Below are positions 1 through 5,911 of a stretch of DNA of 6,985 bases, piece after piece. The notes under the pieces were generated by a model, which saw nothing but the letters and a program-made list of their open reading frames with translations, was not told the DNA's origin and ran no database searches. Position 1 is the stretch's first letter, and each line of letters starts with the position of its first letter. The DNA is from Limnoglobus sp. (GTDB lineage: Bacteria > Planctomycetota > Planctomycetia > Gemmatales > Gemmataceae): assembly GCA_025353985.1 (NCBI GenBank), contig JANXNT010000316.1:1-6985 (forward strand), written 5' to 3'. The position numbers and the translations under genes are program-made.

Positions 1-1844
1 CGTTCTTCGTGCTGGCGACGACGGCCCCGCTGTTGCAAACGTGGTACGCCACGACCGGCACGCGCAACCCGTATGCGCTCTATGCGGCGAGCAACGCGGG
101 CAGTTTCCTCGGCTTACTCGGTTACCCGTTCGCGGTCGAACCGTGGCTCGCGCTCAGCGAGCAACGCGCTGTGTGGTGTGCGGCATTCGTCGGCTGCATC
201 GCGCTCATCGCACTCTGCGGTACGTTGGCAAAAACGACGACAACTGCGGTTATCGAAGCGACAATCGAACCGCCACCGAACCGGGTACGGCGACTCCGCT
301 GGGTCGGGCTGGCCGCACTCACTTCGAGTTTCCTGATGAGCGTGACGGCGCACCTGACCACCGATATTGCCCCCGTGCCATTGTTGTGGGTCGTGCCACT
401 CGGGTTATACTTACTGAGCTTCGTAATCGTGTTCGCACGCTGGCCGGCTAGTGCGCGGCGCATTACGAGGCGATTCACGCCGATGCTGCTTTGCTTCCTC
501 GTGGTGTCGCTACTCACCCGCGCCACCGAGCCGATGGTGATGGTGGCGGGTATCCATCTGCTCGCGTTTTTTGCGGTGGCGTTACTGTGCCACGGCGAGT
601 TGGCGGCCGACCGACCGACGCCGAAATACCTGACCGCGTTCTACCTGTGGATCTCCGTCGGCGGCGTACTCGGTGGGCTGGTCAATGCGTTTCTCGCGCC
701 GCTGCTGTTCGCGAAGTTCGGCTACCTCGAATACCCGATTGCGGTCGTGCTGGTGGCACTCGTACGGCCCGCCACGGATGCGGTTCCCGTGAAGTGGAAA
801 TCGACCGATCTCCTCTGGGTGCTCGCGCTCGCGGCATTCACCGCGCTGATCGTTCTGGGCTTACACGAATGGATCGGCAAGCCGGTCGAAGAGGAACTCC
901 TCGATATGCGGCTGATCCGGGGCGGGTTGTCGTTCGGCATCCCGGCGGCGTTCGCGTTCGCGCTCGTTTGGCAGCCGTTGCGGTTCGCGATGTGCCTCGC
1001 GGCCGTGCTGATTGTCGGTTCGTTCGCACCCAGCCCGTACGGCGAGATTTTGGAAACATCGCGGAACTTTTTCGGCACGCTGCGGGTGACGCGCTCTGCG
1101 GACAAACAGTACGTGATGATCGTCCACGGTACGACGCAACACGGCCAGCAACGCATCGGCGAACCGGGGATGCCCGAACCGCTGATGTACTATCACCGCA
1201 AGGGGCCACTCGGGCGATTGTTCGGCACGCTGCCCGCACCGCAGCGCGTCGGAGTGGTCGGCCTCGGTTGCGGCGCGATGGCCGCATACGCCAAGGCCGG
1301 GCAAAACTGGACCTTCTACGAGATCGACCCCGCCGTCGTGGCCATCGCCAAAGACGCACGCTTCTTCACGTTCCTCGCAAACTGCCCGACACACTGCAAT
1401 ATCATCCTCGGCGACGCACGGCGACAACTGATCAACGCACCTGATGGCGCGTACGATCTGTTCGCGCTCGATGCCTTCAGTTCGGACGCGGTGCCCGTTC
1501 ACCTGCTCACCCGCGAGGCATTCGCACTGTACATCCAAAAGCTGAGCACCAACGGCACGCTCGCATTTCACGTGTCGAATCGCTATCTCGATCTGCCGCC
1601 GTTAGTGGGCCGGTTATTGCGCGATGCGGACCCGAACTTCCAGATCCTGTGCGAAGACGAGCGATTTATTAGCAAAGAGGAGATGGAAACGGGCAAGCAA
1701 AAGTCAATCTGGGTGTTCGCAACGCGCAAGCCCGGCGGCTTCGTCAAACCGCCGGTACAATGGGACCGCCTGCAACCGAGTGCAGGCCCAATCTGGACCG
1801 ATGATTTCTCGAACTTACTCGGCGTCTGGCGACGCGAGGATTGA
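1..1844 (+). CDS. Fused polytopic membrane protein / spermidine synthase-like methyltransferase (5' partial)
   Basis: The frame is open from base 3 and reads FFVLATTAPLLQTWYA, a conserved stretch in this family, so the GTG at 9 is an internal valine and the true start lies before the window. The first two thirds (to about base 1040) hold roughly ten hydrophobic segments. They include a CHGELA motif near 590-610 followed by YLWISVGGVLGG, typical of 'fused MFS/spermidine synthase' proteins. The C-terminal part (about 1070-1844) is a Rossmann-type SAM or decarboxy-SAM fold: a glycine-rich loop VGLGCGAMAAY (about 1257-1290), an acidic strand end YEID (about 1318), and LDAFSSDAVPVHLLT (about 1468-1512), which matches the active-site Asp region of spermidine synthases. 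It ends WTDDFSNLLGVWRRED and TGA. Whether it makes polyamine or has another aminopropyl/methyl-transfer role is unknown for this family. The next gene is convergent, with an 8-bp gap. The last codons coincide with a 24-bp repeat found again at 2444. Confidence 0.88.
   Translation, partial: FFVLATTAPLLQTWYATTGTRNPYALYAASNAGSFLGLLGYPFAVEPWLALSEQRAVWCAAFVGCIALIALCGTLAKTTTTAVIEATIEPPPNRVRRLRWVGLAALTSSFLMSVTAHLTTDIAPVPLLWVVPLGLYLLSFVIVFARWPASARRITRRFTPMLLCFLVVSLLTRATEPMVMVAGIHLLAFFAVALLCHGELAADRPTPKYLTAFYLWISVGGVLGGLVNAFLAPLLFAKFGYLEYPIAVVLVALVRPATDAVPVKWKSTDLLWVLALAAFTALIVLGLHEWIGKPVEEELLDMRLIRGGLSFGIPAAFAFALVWQPLRFAMCLAAVLIVGSFAPSPYGEILETSRNFFGTLRVTRSADKQYVMIVHGTTQHGQQRIGEPGMPEPLMYYHRKGPLGRLFGTLPAPQRVGVVGLGCGAMAAYAKAGQNWTFYEIDPAVVAIAKDARFFTFLANCPTHCNIILGDARRQLINAPDGAYDLFALDAFSSDAVPVHLLTREAFALYIQKLSTNGTLAFHVSNRYLDLPPLVGRLLRDADPNFQILCEDERFISKEEMETGKQKSIWVFATRKPGGFVKPPVQWDRLQPSAGPIWTDDFSNLLGVWRRED
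1817..1840 (+). repeat. 24-bp direct repeat, copy A, containing an imperfect palindrome
   Basis: These 24 bases are identical to 2444-2467. Inside, 1818-1838 folds as CTCG / CGAG plus CGTC / GACG around a TGGC loop, with one bulged G: eight base pairs in total. Here the repeat encodes the C-terminus of the spermidine-synthase-like protein (LGVWRRE). It lies just before the convergent gene ends at 1844 and 1853, so the hairpin could act in transcription termination or mRNA 3'-end stability, although there is no T-run. It could be a REP-like element or simply a conserved gene 3' end. Confidence 0.7.
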
Positions 1845-1852
1845 CGCGCCAC

Positions 1853-2263
1853 TCAGTCGGGTTTCGATTCGTACTCGCCTTCGACGACGGCTTTTGCGCC
1901 TTCAGCGTCTTCGCCCTTGAAGTCGCTGAGCTTGGCTTTCTTGCCGTCGATTGCGAACAGGAAGCTGAACTCGAAGCCCTTCTTCGGCGGGTTCGGGAAG
2001 TCGCCTTTCACAGTCACTTCGGTCGCGGTTCCCTTCACGGTGCCGTCTTTTTCGATGGTGTACTTTGCGGTGACGGTCACGCCGTTGTCTCCGGACTTCG
2101 CGCCGATCGTCATCGTTTCGGGCTTAAATGCGAACTTCATTTCGAAGCCTTCGGCTTCGCGCACCCACGTGCCCGAGAGTTTCACGTCTTTCTTATCTTC
2201 GGCCACCGCGAGCAAACTGAGCGTGCCCAATGCCACGGCCAACAGCAACAACTTACGGAACAT
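1853..2263 (-). CDS. Small secreted beta-rich protein, function unknown
   Basis: This is a 136-residue protein. It begins MFRKLLLLAVALG, a clear Sec signal peptide with a probable cleavage site after AVA at residue 21, just before EDKKD. The mature part (about 115 residues) opens LSGTWVREAEG and alternates hydrophobic and charged or Thr residues, as expected for a single lipocalin-like beta barrel. This resembles the small secreted proteins abundant in planctomycetes, some of them labelled TIGR03067, but I do not see that model's full pattern and do not assign it. The start is well supported: AAAGGAGA on the minus strand (2271-2278) lies 8 nt before the ATG at 2263. It is convergent with gene 1 and transcribed alone. 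No cysteines, catalytic motif or lipobox are visible in the mature part. Confidence 0.82.
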   Translation of the reverse strand: MFRKLLLLAVALGTLSLLAVAEDKKDVKLSGTWVREAEGFEMKFAFKPETMTIGAKSGDNGVTVTAKYTIEKDGTVKGTATEVTVKGDFPNPPKKGFEFSFLFAIDGKKAKLSDFKGEDAEGAKAVVEGEYESKPD

Positions 2264-2365
2264 CGCGACGTCTCCTTTGTGATGTGCGAGGCAAAACGCC
2301 CCGGCATCAAATTAGGAAGTGAGACCGTTTTTGCAATCGACGTGCCGCGTTCCGAAGCACACGGA

Positions 2366-2444
2366 TAGAATGCCAACGCAGGAATCTCATGCCGATGCAC
2401 GACTGGACGAATGTCGAACCGACCATTTACCACTATTTCCATCA
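2366..2444 (+). repeat. Diverged duplicate of the DUF4058 leader and 5' coding end, copy 1
   Basis: Bases 2366-2444 align without gaps to 3412-3490 (offset 1046) with about 10 mismatches in 79 positions, roughly 87% identity by eye. The shared block begins at TAGAATGCCAACG, spans the ribosome-binding region, and runs through the first 18 or so codons. Similarity stops exactly at 2444/3490, where the 24-bp repeat begins. The level of divergence suggests paralogous genes rather than a fresh duplication. Confidence 0.8.
2389..2444 (+). pseudogene. 5' remnant of a DUF4058 gene
   Basis: The ATG at 2389 starts MPMHDWTNVEPTIYHYFHH, matching the N-terminus of the intact DUF4058 protein at 3435 (MPMHDWTNVEPGIYHHFHQ). 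After residue 18 or 19 the family similarity ends. The frame runs on to 2628 as SASGDARSED and further residues, but that part is the antisense of the neighbouring minus-strand gene and shows no domain of its own. The remnant keeps its leader, although the ribosome-binding region is slightly worse (GCAGGAA against GGAGGGA in the intact copy). It is best read as a gene truncated by deletion or insertion, leaving about 55 coding bases. Confidence 0.72.
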
Positions 2445-2882
2445 CTCGGCGTCTGGCGACGCGAGGAGTGAGGACGCTGCTTTGACCACGCTTAATGGCA
2501 AGCCAGATTCCGCGTCCAACTCGCCGATGAATCCTGCACCGTACACCGATTCGATCACGCGGATGACACCGATGATATGCTCGTTCCACTCGGCCAAATC
2601 GGCGGCGGGCACCCAAAGTTCGCGGTAGATTGGTCCGCCACCGAGTTGTTGCACGGGGTAACGTGCGATGAATTCGTCGTCGATATCGAATTCGGTGATG
2701 AACCCGCAGTGCCCCGCCTCAGACTCTTTGCTGTTCCACTGCGTGAGGATGGCACGGGCATATTCGCGCGTAACCACGGGGTAAAAGATCGGTTGCCAGA
2801 CGAACCGCGGCGGATAATCGCGGTATCCCGACGCAGCCACGAGTTCGAGTTCCCGAAGCCCCACGGGGCGATACAGCAACAT
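2442..2882 (-). CDS. Orphan protein of the 'ADP-ribosylation/crystallin J1' family
   Basis: This is a 146-residue protein beginning MLLYRPVGLRELELVAAS. The RPVG start, PPR..WQPIFYPV, EYAR, the GFxTxFDIDDEF stretch, ARYPVQQLGG and ELWVPAADLAEWNEHIIG are the conserved blocks of a small soluble family that databases often label ADP-ribosylation/crystallin J1. That label is historical. The protein is far shorter than ADP-ribosylglycohydrolases, I see no paired Asp metal-binding motif, and I claim no activity. An in-frame ATG at 2909 would add nine residues, but the family starts at MLLYRPVG and a weak GTAGGT lies about 10 nt before the ATG at 2882. It lies 30 bp after hicA, so the three minus-strand genes probably share a transcript. 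Its last residues (SLLASPDAE) and stop are formed by the 24-bp repeat, so its C-terminus may be a replaced tail. Confidence 0.75.
   Translation of the reverse strand: MLLYRPVGLRELELVAASGYRDYPPRFVWQPIFYPVVTREYARAILTQWNSKESEAGHCGFITEFDIDDEFIARYPVQQLGGGPIYRELWVPAADLAEWNEHIIGVIRVIESVYGAGFIGELDAESGLPLSVVKAASSLLASPDAE
2444..2467 (+). repeat. 24-bp direct repeat, copy B, at a recombination junction
   Basis: Identical to 1817-1840; the palindrome here spans 2445-2465. It begins at the base where the DUF4058 remnant ends. On the plus strand it reads L-G-V-W-R-R-E-E and then TGA, nearly the C-terminus of gene 1 (LGVWRRED, stop), which suggests it may be the 3' scrap of a second spermidine-synthase-like gene. 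On the minus strand it supplies the last eight or so codons of the gene at 2442-2882. A REP-like mobile palindrome is the alternative. Confidence 0.7.
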
Positions 2883-2912
2883 TTTTGAGATACCTACGAA
2901 TCTGTGCATCGA

Positions 2913-3098
2913 TCAAGGTTCAGGAATGCCAAGGTCTCGGCAGATCTTGCGAGCGAGCGGATCGGGAACTTCTGTGTGTCGTGGAACTGCGGATCGCCGG
3001 TTATCCACTGGGTTGCCCCACCATGAGTGTCTCCGACCTTCGCGGACCAAAACGCATCCGTTTTGACGAAGGTACTAGATCAAATCTCGCCGTTTCAC
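2913..3098 (-). pseudogene. hicA: HicA-type mRNA interferase toxin with in-frame stop at codon 8
   Basis: Read on the minus strand from GTG at 3098, the frame gives VKRRDLI, then TAG (3077-3075). It continues in the same frame as YLRQNGCVLVREGRRHSWW, then NRRSAVPRHTEV and LARKICRDLGIPEP, ending TGA at 2915-2913. That is the complete HicA fold (61 codons, against the usual 55-80): KRRDL start, GCxxxRE strand, the catalytic histidine in the RHSWW motif (codon 24), the VPRH strand and the C-terminal ARKICRDLGIP helix. HicA toxins are small dsRBD-like RNases that cleave mRNA and are neutralised by HicB. The GTG overlaps the hicB stop in a GTGA coupling, with GAGGAAG upstream, so translation would begin but end after seven residues. 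The rest of the frame is undamaged, so the lesion is a single sense-to-amber change, recent or tolerated. Readthrough or a sequencing error cannot be excluded. Confidence 0.85.
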
Positions 3099-3307
3099 AG
3101 TGACAAGCTCACTTCCTCGAACTGGCCGGCTACCGCAGCACGAGCGTCCTCGCGATTCATCTCCAATGCTTCTTCTAACGCGTCGCGTAAATTGTCGATG
3201 AGTTCGTCGCGGGTCACTCCTTGCGAATTCACTCCTGGCACTTCCACGACCCAACCGATCCACCATTCGCCGTGCTGTTGAACAATCGCGGTGTAATTGC
3301 CTGACAT
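3095..3307 (-). CDS. hicB: HicB family antitoxin
   Basis: This is a 70-residue protein with the compact HicB/UPF0150 fold. YTAIVQQHGEWWIGWVVEVPGV covers the beta strands, then NSQGVTRDELIDNLRDALEEALEMNRED forms the helix, with a short C-terminal tail FEEVSLSL. HicB binds and masks the HicA toxin. This short form has no visible helix-turn-helix or ribbon-helix-helix extension, so autoregulation would have to come through the complex or be absent. The start ATG at 3307 is preceded by GAGG (3317-3314) with 6-nt spacing. Its TGA overlaps the hicA GTG start by four bases, the usual translational coupling. The antitoxin frame is intact although its toxin partner carries a stop. Confidence 0.88.
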   Translation of the reverse strand: MSGNYTAIVQQHGEWWIGWVVEVPGVNSQGVTRDELIDNLRDALEEALEMNREDARAAVAGQFEEVSLSL

Positions 3308-3328
3308 CGGGCACCTCGTCTTCTTGGG

Positions 3329-3370
3329 GAATCGATATTGATTCTACTCATTGCGTCGTCGCGATGCGAA
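3329..3370 (-). promoter_or_regulatory. Candidate hicBA promoter with overlapping palindromic operator
   Basis: On the minus strand, TTCGCA (3370-3365) and TAGAAT (3346-3341) are separated by 18 bp: a 4/6 and 5/6 match to a sigma-70-type promoter. The -10 box overlaps GAATCGATATTGATTC (3329-3344), a 16-bp palindrome in which seven of eight base pairs match. The hicB ATG lies 21 bases further on. A palindrome over the -10 box is the expected place for toxin-antitoxin autorepression. The -35 match is weak, and binding is inferred from position and symmetry only. Confidence 0.4.
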
Positions 3371-3411
3371 TTCGTGTAATTTTGCGCACTCCGCTACGCG
3401 GAATTGCCGTC

Positions 3412-3434
3412 TAGAATGCCAACGGAGGGATCTC
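3412..3434 (+). promoter_or_regulatory. DUF4058 leader: candidate -10 box and strong ribosome-binding site
   Basis: GGAGGG (3424-3429) lies 5 nt before the ATG at 3435 and fixes the start there rather than at the in-frame upstream ATG at 3351. TAGAAT (3412-3417) is kept in the truncated paralog at 2366, which suggests function, but no good -35 element sits at the usual distance. A start of transcription just after it would leave a leader of only about 10 bases. A small TCCGC-TAC-GCGGA inverted repeat (3390-3402) lies just upstream. Confidence 0.45.
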
Positions 3435-4097
3435 ATGCCCATGCACGATTGGACGAATGTCGAACCGGGCATTTACCACCACTTTCACCAACAGTGGACG
3501 GTAGCCATCGCAGATACGCTCAACGCTGGGTTTCTCCCACCAGGCTTTTCCGCATTGATCGAGCCACACTGTCAAAGTGTCGTGACCGCCGAACTGCATA
3601 ACGCCACCATCTTTCAGCGGGCGAACCGGATTGCCATTTGGCACCGGATGGGCGAAGTGGTGTGCATCATCGAGATCGTGTCGCCGGGGAACAAAGCGAG
3701 TCGGTCGGCGTTGCGTGCGTTCGTCGAGAAAACCTGCGATTTTTTGCGTGCCGGTGTGAACGTGCTATTGGTCGATCCGTTTCCGCCCGGTCCGTACGAT
3801 CCGTATTCGTTGCACAAGGTGATTTGGGACGAAATCGAGGAGGCACCGTTCGAAATGCCTGCCGATGAGACACTGTTGTTGGCCGCATACCAATCGGGGG
3901 ACAACGCCCTCGGCTTGCCGTCAGAGGCGTATCTCCAACCATATCGCGTCGGCGCGGCGATGCCAGACATGCCCGCATGGATCGAACCCGATTCGTACGT
4001 CGAAGTCCCGCTCGAACGCACGTATCAGTCGGCGTGGGACGTCTGCCCGTCCGACTATCGCTTCCTCGTAGAACATGGCCGTCTGCCGGACGAGTGA
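3435..4097 (+). CDS. DUF4058 family protein, complete copy
   Basis: This is a 220-residue protein of the planctomycete MPMHDW branch of DUF4058. The N-terminus MPMHDWTNVEPGIYHHFHQ, LNAGFLPPGFSALIEPH (about 30-45), the core VVCIIEIVSPGNKASR (75-90), LLVDPFPPGPYDP and the end FLVEHGRLPDE are recognisable family blocks. The function is unknown. The core Glu80 followed by SPGNK (83-87) at the end of a hydrophobic strand resembles the E-x-K half of PD-(D/E)XK nuclease-like folds and the related Uma2 family, but this is inference from pattern only. There is no signal peptide or membrane segment, so it is cytoplasmic. It is convergent with the FG-GAP gene, with a 19-bp gap, and diverges from hicB. 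A truncated paralog of its 5' end lies about 1 kb upstream. Confidence 0.85.
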   Translation: MPMHDWTNVEPGIYHHFHQQWTVAIADTLNAGFLPPGFSALIEPHCQSVVTAELHNATIFQRANRIAIWHRMGEVVCIIEIVSPGNKASRSALRAFVEKTCDFLRAGVNVLLVDPFPPGPYDPYSLHKVIWDEIEEAPFEMPADETLLLAAYQSGDNALGLPSEAYLQPYRVGAAMPDMPAWIEPDSYVEVPLERTYQSAWDVCPSDYRFLVEHGRLPDE

Positions 4098-4116
4098 TTT
4101 CAATCCACACCCGCCG

Positions 4117-5646
4117 CTACCGCTTGGCTGGCACGGGCGTGATGTTTTGCCAAATCGTGATCGCGTCCGCATTGGGCGGTGGGTCACGGAAGTAGGCATT
4201 ACCCGTAACGAGATGCAGTCGGCCATCGCCGAACACGTCGCCGATAGCGCAACTGATGTGGTCGTAGGAACCCGTTTCCAACGACTGGCGGGCAAATTGA
4301 CCCGGTGCGATCTGGCGCAAAACAATCACCGAATCCAGCCCGAATTTGTCGCGTCCCGGATGGTCGCTCTTCGGCAGAAAACTGACCGCCACCACGTCCG
4401 GCCGGCCATCGCCATCGAAGTCCGCCGCCACCGCACGCATCACCCCGGGCATCGCCGTCAACGGGTGATGGACGAACGGAAACGTGCCGCGATTCTCGAG
4501 CCACTGGATGCCGTGATCCGTGCGAAGAAAAGGACTGTCCAGTGAGTCGCCGTTGGTATAGAGAACGTCCAGTTTGCCGTCGCCGTTCATGTCCACAAGT
4601 TGGATGCCGCTGGAGCCGTAAGCGGGGTGTGGGGCGCTGAAGATTGTTTCTTTACGGAAGTAGCCATCGCCCTCGTTGATGAAGGCGACAATCGTTTCGT
4701 GTTCCTGGCTGATAAGGGCGACGAAGTCGGGTTTGCCATCGCCGTTCAGGTCGCAGACCGGCACGTGAATCGCCCCGTGCCGCGTATCGATCGTGTGCGG
4801 TACGAACTGCGGTTTCGACCAGTCCGTCGTTTTGTTCTCGAGGTAAACGATCTCCCCCGTCACGCGCCAGCCAAAGACGGCGACCACCAGATCGCGCTTG
4901 CCGTCCCCGTTGAAGTCGGCGACCTGCACGTCGGCCACGCGCCCCACGTTTTGGAGGAGCGGGATGGCCGTGAACGTGCCATCGGCCGCGCCACGCAGCC
5001 AGACGACCTCGCCTTTCCGCGCATCGGTCGGGAGGAAGCTACCGAGACAAGCCACGATCAGGTCGAGGTGGCCATCGCCGTCGAGGTCCACCACTTCGGC
5101 ATGGGCCGGGTGCGACAGCGTGGCCAACACGCGCCACGTCGGATTGGCCTCGTAAGGCCGCAACACGCTGACCTGATTCGAGCGAGTATCGCAGCAGATC
5201 ACGTCCAACCGCTTCGGGTCGTAGAGGTGGACGAGGTTCACGTTGGATACCCAAGGTACAATGCCCGCGTCTGGAGGACGGAAGCCTTGGCGATTGAACC
5301 GAAACGGCATCTCGCCGGAGGTATTTTCGGGGCGAGGCAGCGGTAATTCCAGCGGCGCGCGGGCCTCGTAGTAGCGGACAACGCTATCGCGGGAGGGGTA
5401 GGGGCGGGGCAATGCCAGCGTCGAAGCGTTCAGGAATTCGTAGCCCTGATAGACTTCTTTGCGCCACGCCGAGCGGGGAAAGGATTCCGGCGACGGGTAG
5501 GCATGGCAGGCGGCGCAGAGCGAAAGCACCTGCTCGTGCGTGGCTTCCTCGGAGGCCGCAGCGGGAGTACCGCGAGGGGCCAGCAAGAACCAGCCGCTAA
5601 GGCCAATGGCCAAAGCCAAACCGAGGAACCCAAGGAGCCTTAGCAT
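4117..5646 (-). CDS. Exported FG-GAP/VCBS beta-propeller protein with one heme-c motif
   Basis: This is a 509-residue protein. An N-terminal hydrophobic helix (about 4-23) is followed by a Pro/Ala-rich linker, so the protein is exported or anchored. CAACH at 44-48 is a single CxxCH heme c attachment site inside a short cytochrome-like region (LCAACHAYPSPESFPRSAWR, then VVRYYEARAPLELP near 89-102). Met113 is one possible distal ligand. From about 185 there are six calcium-binding-loop repeats: DLDGDGHLD (187), DFNGDGKRD (244), DLNGDGKPD (299), DMNGDGKLD (352), DFDGDGRPD (409) and a degenerate DVFGDGRLH (470). These indicate a seven- or six-bladed propeller as in integrin-alpha-like FG-GAP proteins. 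The start ATG at 5646 is supported by GGGAG about 7 nt upstream. Such heme/propeller fusions are frequent in planctomycetes; the ligand and redox role are unknown. It is divergent from the ApbE gene. Confidence 0.87.
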   Translation of the reverse strand: MLRLLGFLGLALAIGLSGWFLLAPRGTPAAASEEATHEQVLSLCAACHAYPSPESFPRSAWRKEVYQGYEFLNASTLALPRPYPSRDSVVRYYEARAPLELPLPRPENTSGEMPFRFNRQGFRPPDAGIVPWVSNVNLVHLYDPKRLDVICCDTRSNQVSVLRPYEANPTWRVLATLSHPAHAEVVDLDGDGHLDLIVACLGSFLPTDARKGEVVWLRGAADGTFTAIPLLQNVGRVADVQVADFNGDGKRDLVVAVFGWRVTGEIVYLENKTTDWSKPQFVPHTIDTRHGAIHVPVCDLNGDGKPDFVALISQEHETIVAFINEGDGYFRKETIFSAPHPAYGSSGIQLVDMNGDGKLDVLYTNGDSLDSPFLRTDHGIQWLENRGTFPFVHHPLTAMPGVMRAVAADFDGDGRPDVVAVSFLPKSDHPGRDKFGLDSVIVLRQIAPGQFARQSLETGSYDHISCAIGDVFGDGRLHLVTGNAYFRDPPPNADAITIWQNITPVPAKR

Positions 5647-5723
5647 TGACTATCTCCCTCTCCAAACTCTCGGCATGGGCAACGGAGCCTACGACGAGAA
5701 CTGTCCAAATTCATATTAGGGTT

Positions 5724-5740
5724 ATCGCGCGATGCGCGAT
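5724..5740. promoter_or_regulatory. Perfect 7-bp inverted repeat between divergent genes
   Basis: ATCGCGC (5724-5730) and GCGCGAT (5734-5740) are exact reverse complements around a GAT spacer. The element sits in the 265-bp gap between the FG-GAP gene (minus) and the ApbE gene (plus), 78 bases from the first. It could be an operator or a small hairpin. There is no T-run for a terminator, and CG-rich palindromes arise easily by chance in such DNA. A second, weaker CTTCG/CGAAG pair lies at 5807-5819. Nothing else coding is supported in 5647-5911. Confidence 0.3.
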
Positions 5741-5873
5741 TGGTAAATGGTGATCGACGGTGCGGGGCGGCCAACTTGCGAAACCATCTGACACATCAAG
5801 CCCGCGCTTCGCTCCGAAGATTATGCGGCGCGGCGAAACGGGAATCAGGTTCTCGAAGTTCTTCGGCCAGCGC

Positions 5874-5903
5874 TATAATGGCATGGGCGAACCAATCGCG
5901 AGG
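5874..5903 (+). promoter_or_regulatory. Candidate -10 box and ribosome-binding site of the ApbE gene
   Basis: A consensus TATAAT occupies 5874-5879, 32 bases before the ATG at 5912. No convincing -35 is seen (TTCTCG at 5850-5855 matches 3/6). GAGG at 5900-5903 is 8 nt from the ATG at 5912 but only 2 nt from the ATG at 5906, which favours the later start. Confidence 0.45.
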
Positions 5904-5911
5904 CCATGGCA

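Noticed and set aside
9..11. GTG as the start of the spermidine-synthase-like gene
   Set aside because: The frame is open to the window edge and the preceding FF continues a conserved FFVLATTAPLL segment, so the valine is internal.
2389..2628. A 79-codon plus-strand frame starting MPMHDWTNVEP
   Set aside because: Only the first 18-19 residues match DUF4058. The remainder is antisense to the conserved gene at 2442-2882, so I treat it as a truncated remnant and not a functional small protein.
3351..3434. Upstream in-frame ATG giving a 28-residue longer DUF4058 protein
   Set aside because: The family begins at MPMHDW, GGAGGG directly precedes the ATG at 3435, and the paralogous copy shows the same start. 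The extension lies in the leader.
4098..4116. Terminator between the convergent DUF4058 and FG-GAP genes
   Set aside because: The 19-bp gap and its flanks show no stable stem followed by a T-run.
5268..5282. A third copy of the 24-bp repeat (GCGTCTGGAGGACGG)
   Set aside because: Only the first seven or eight bases agree and the palindrome is absent. It is ordinary coding sequence of the FG-GAP gene.
4600..5346. Long plus-strand open frame opposite the FG-GAP gene
   Set aside because: It is an antisense shadow of the repeated DxDGDG coding sequence in GC-rich DNA and has no recognisable domain or ribosome-binding site.
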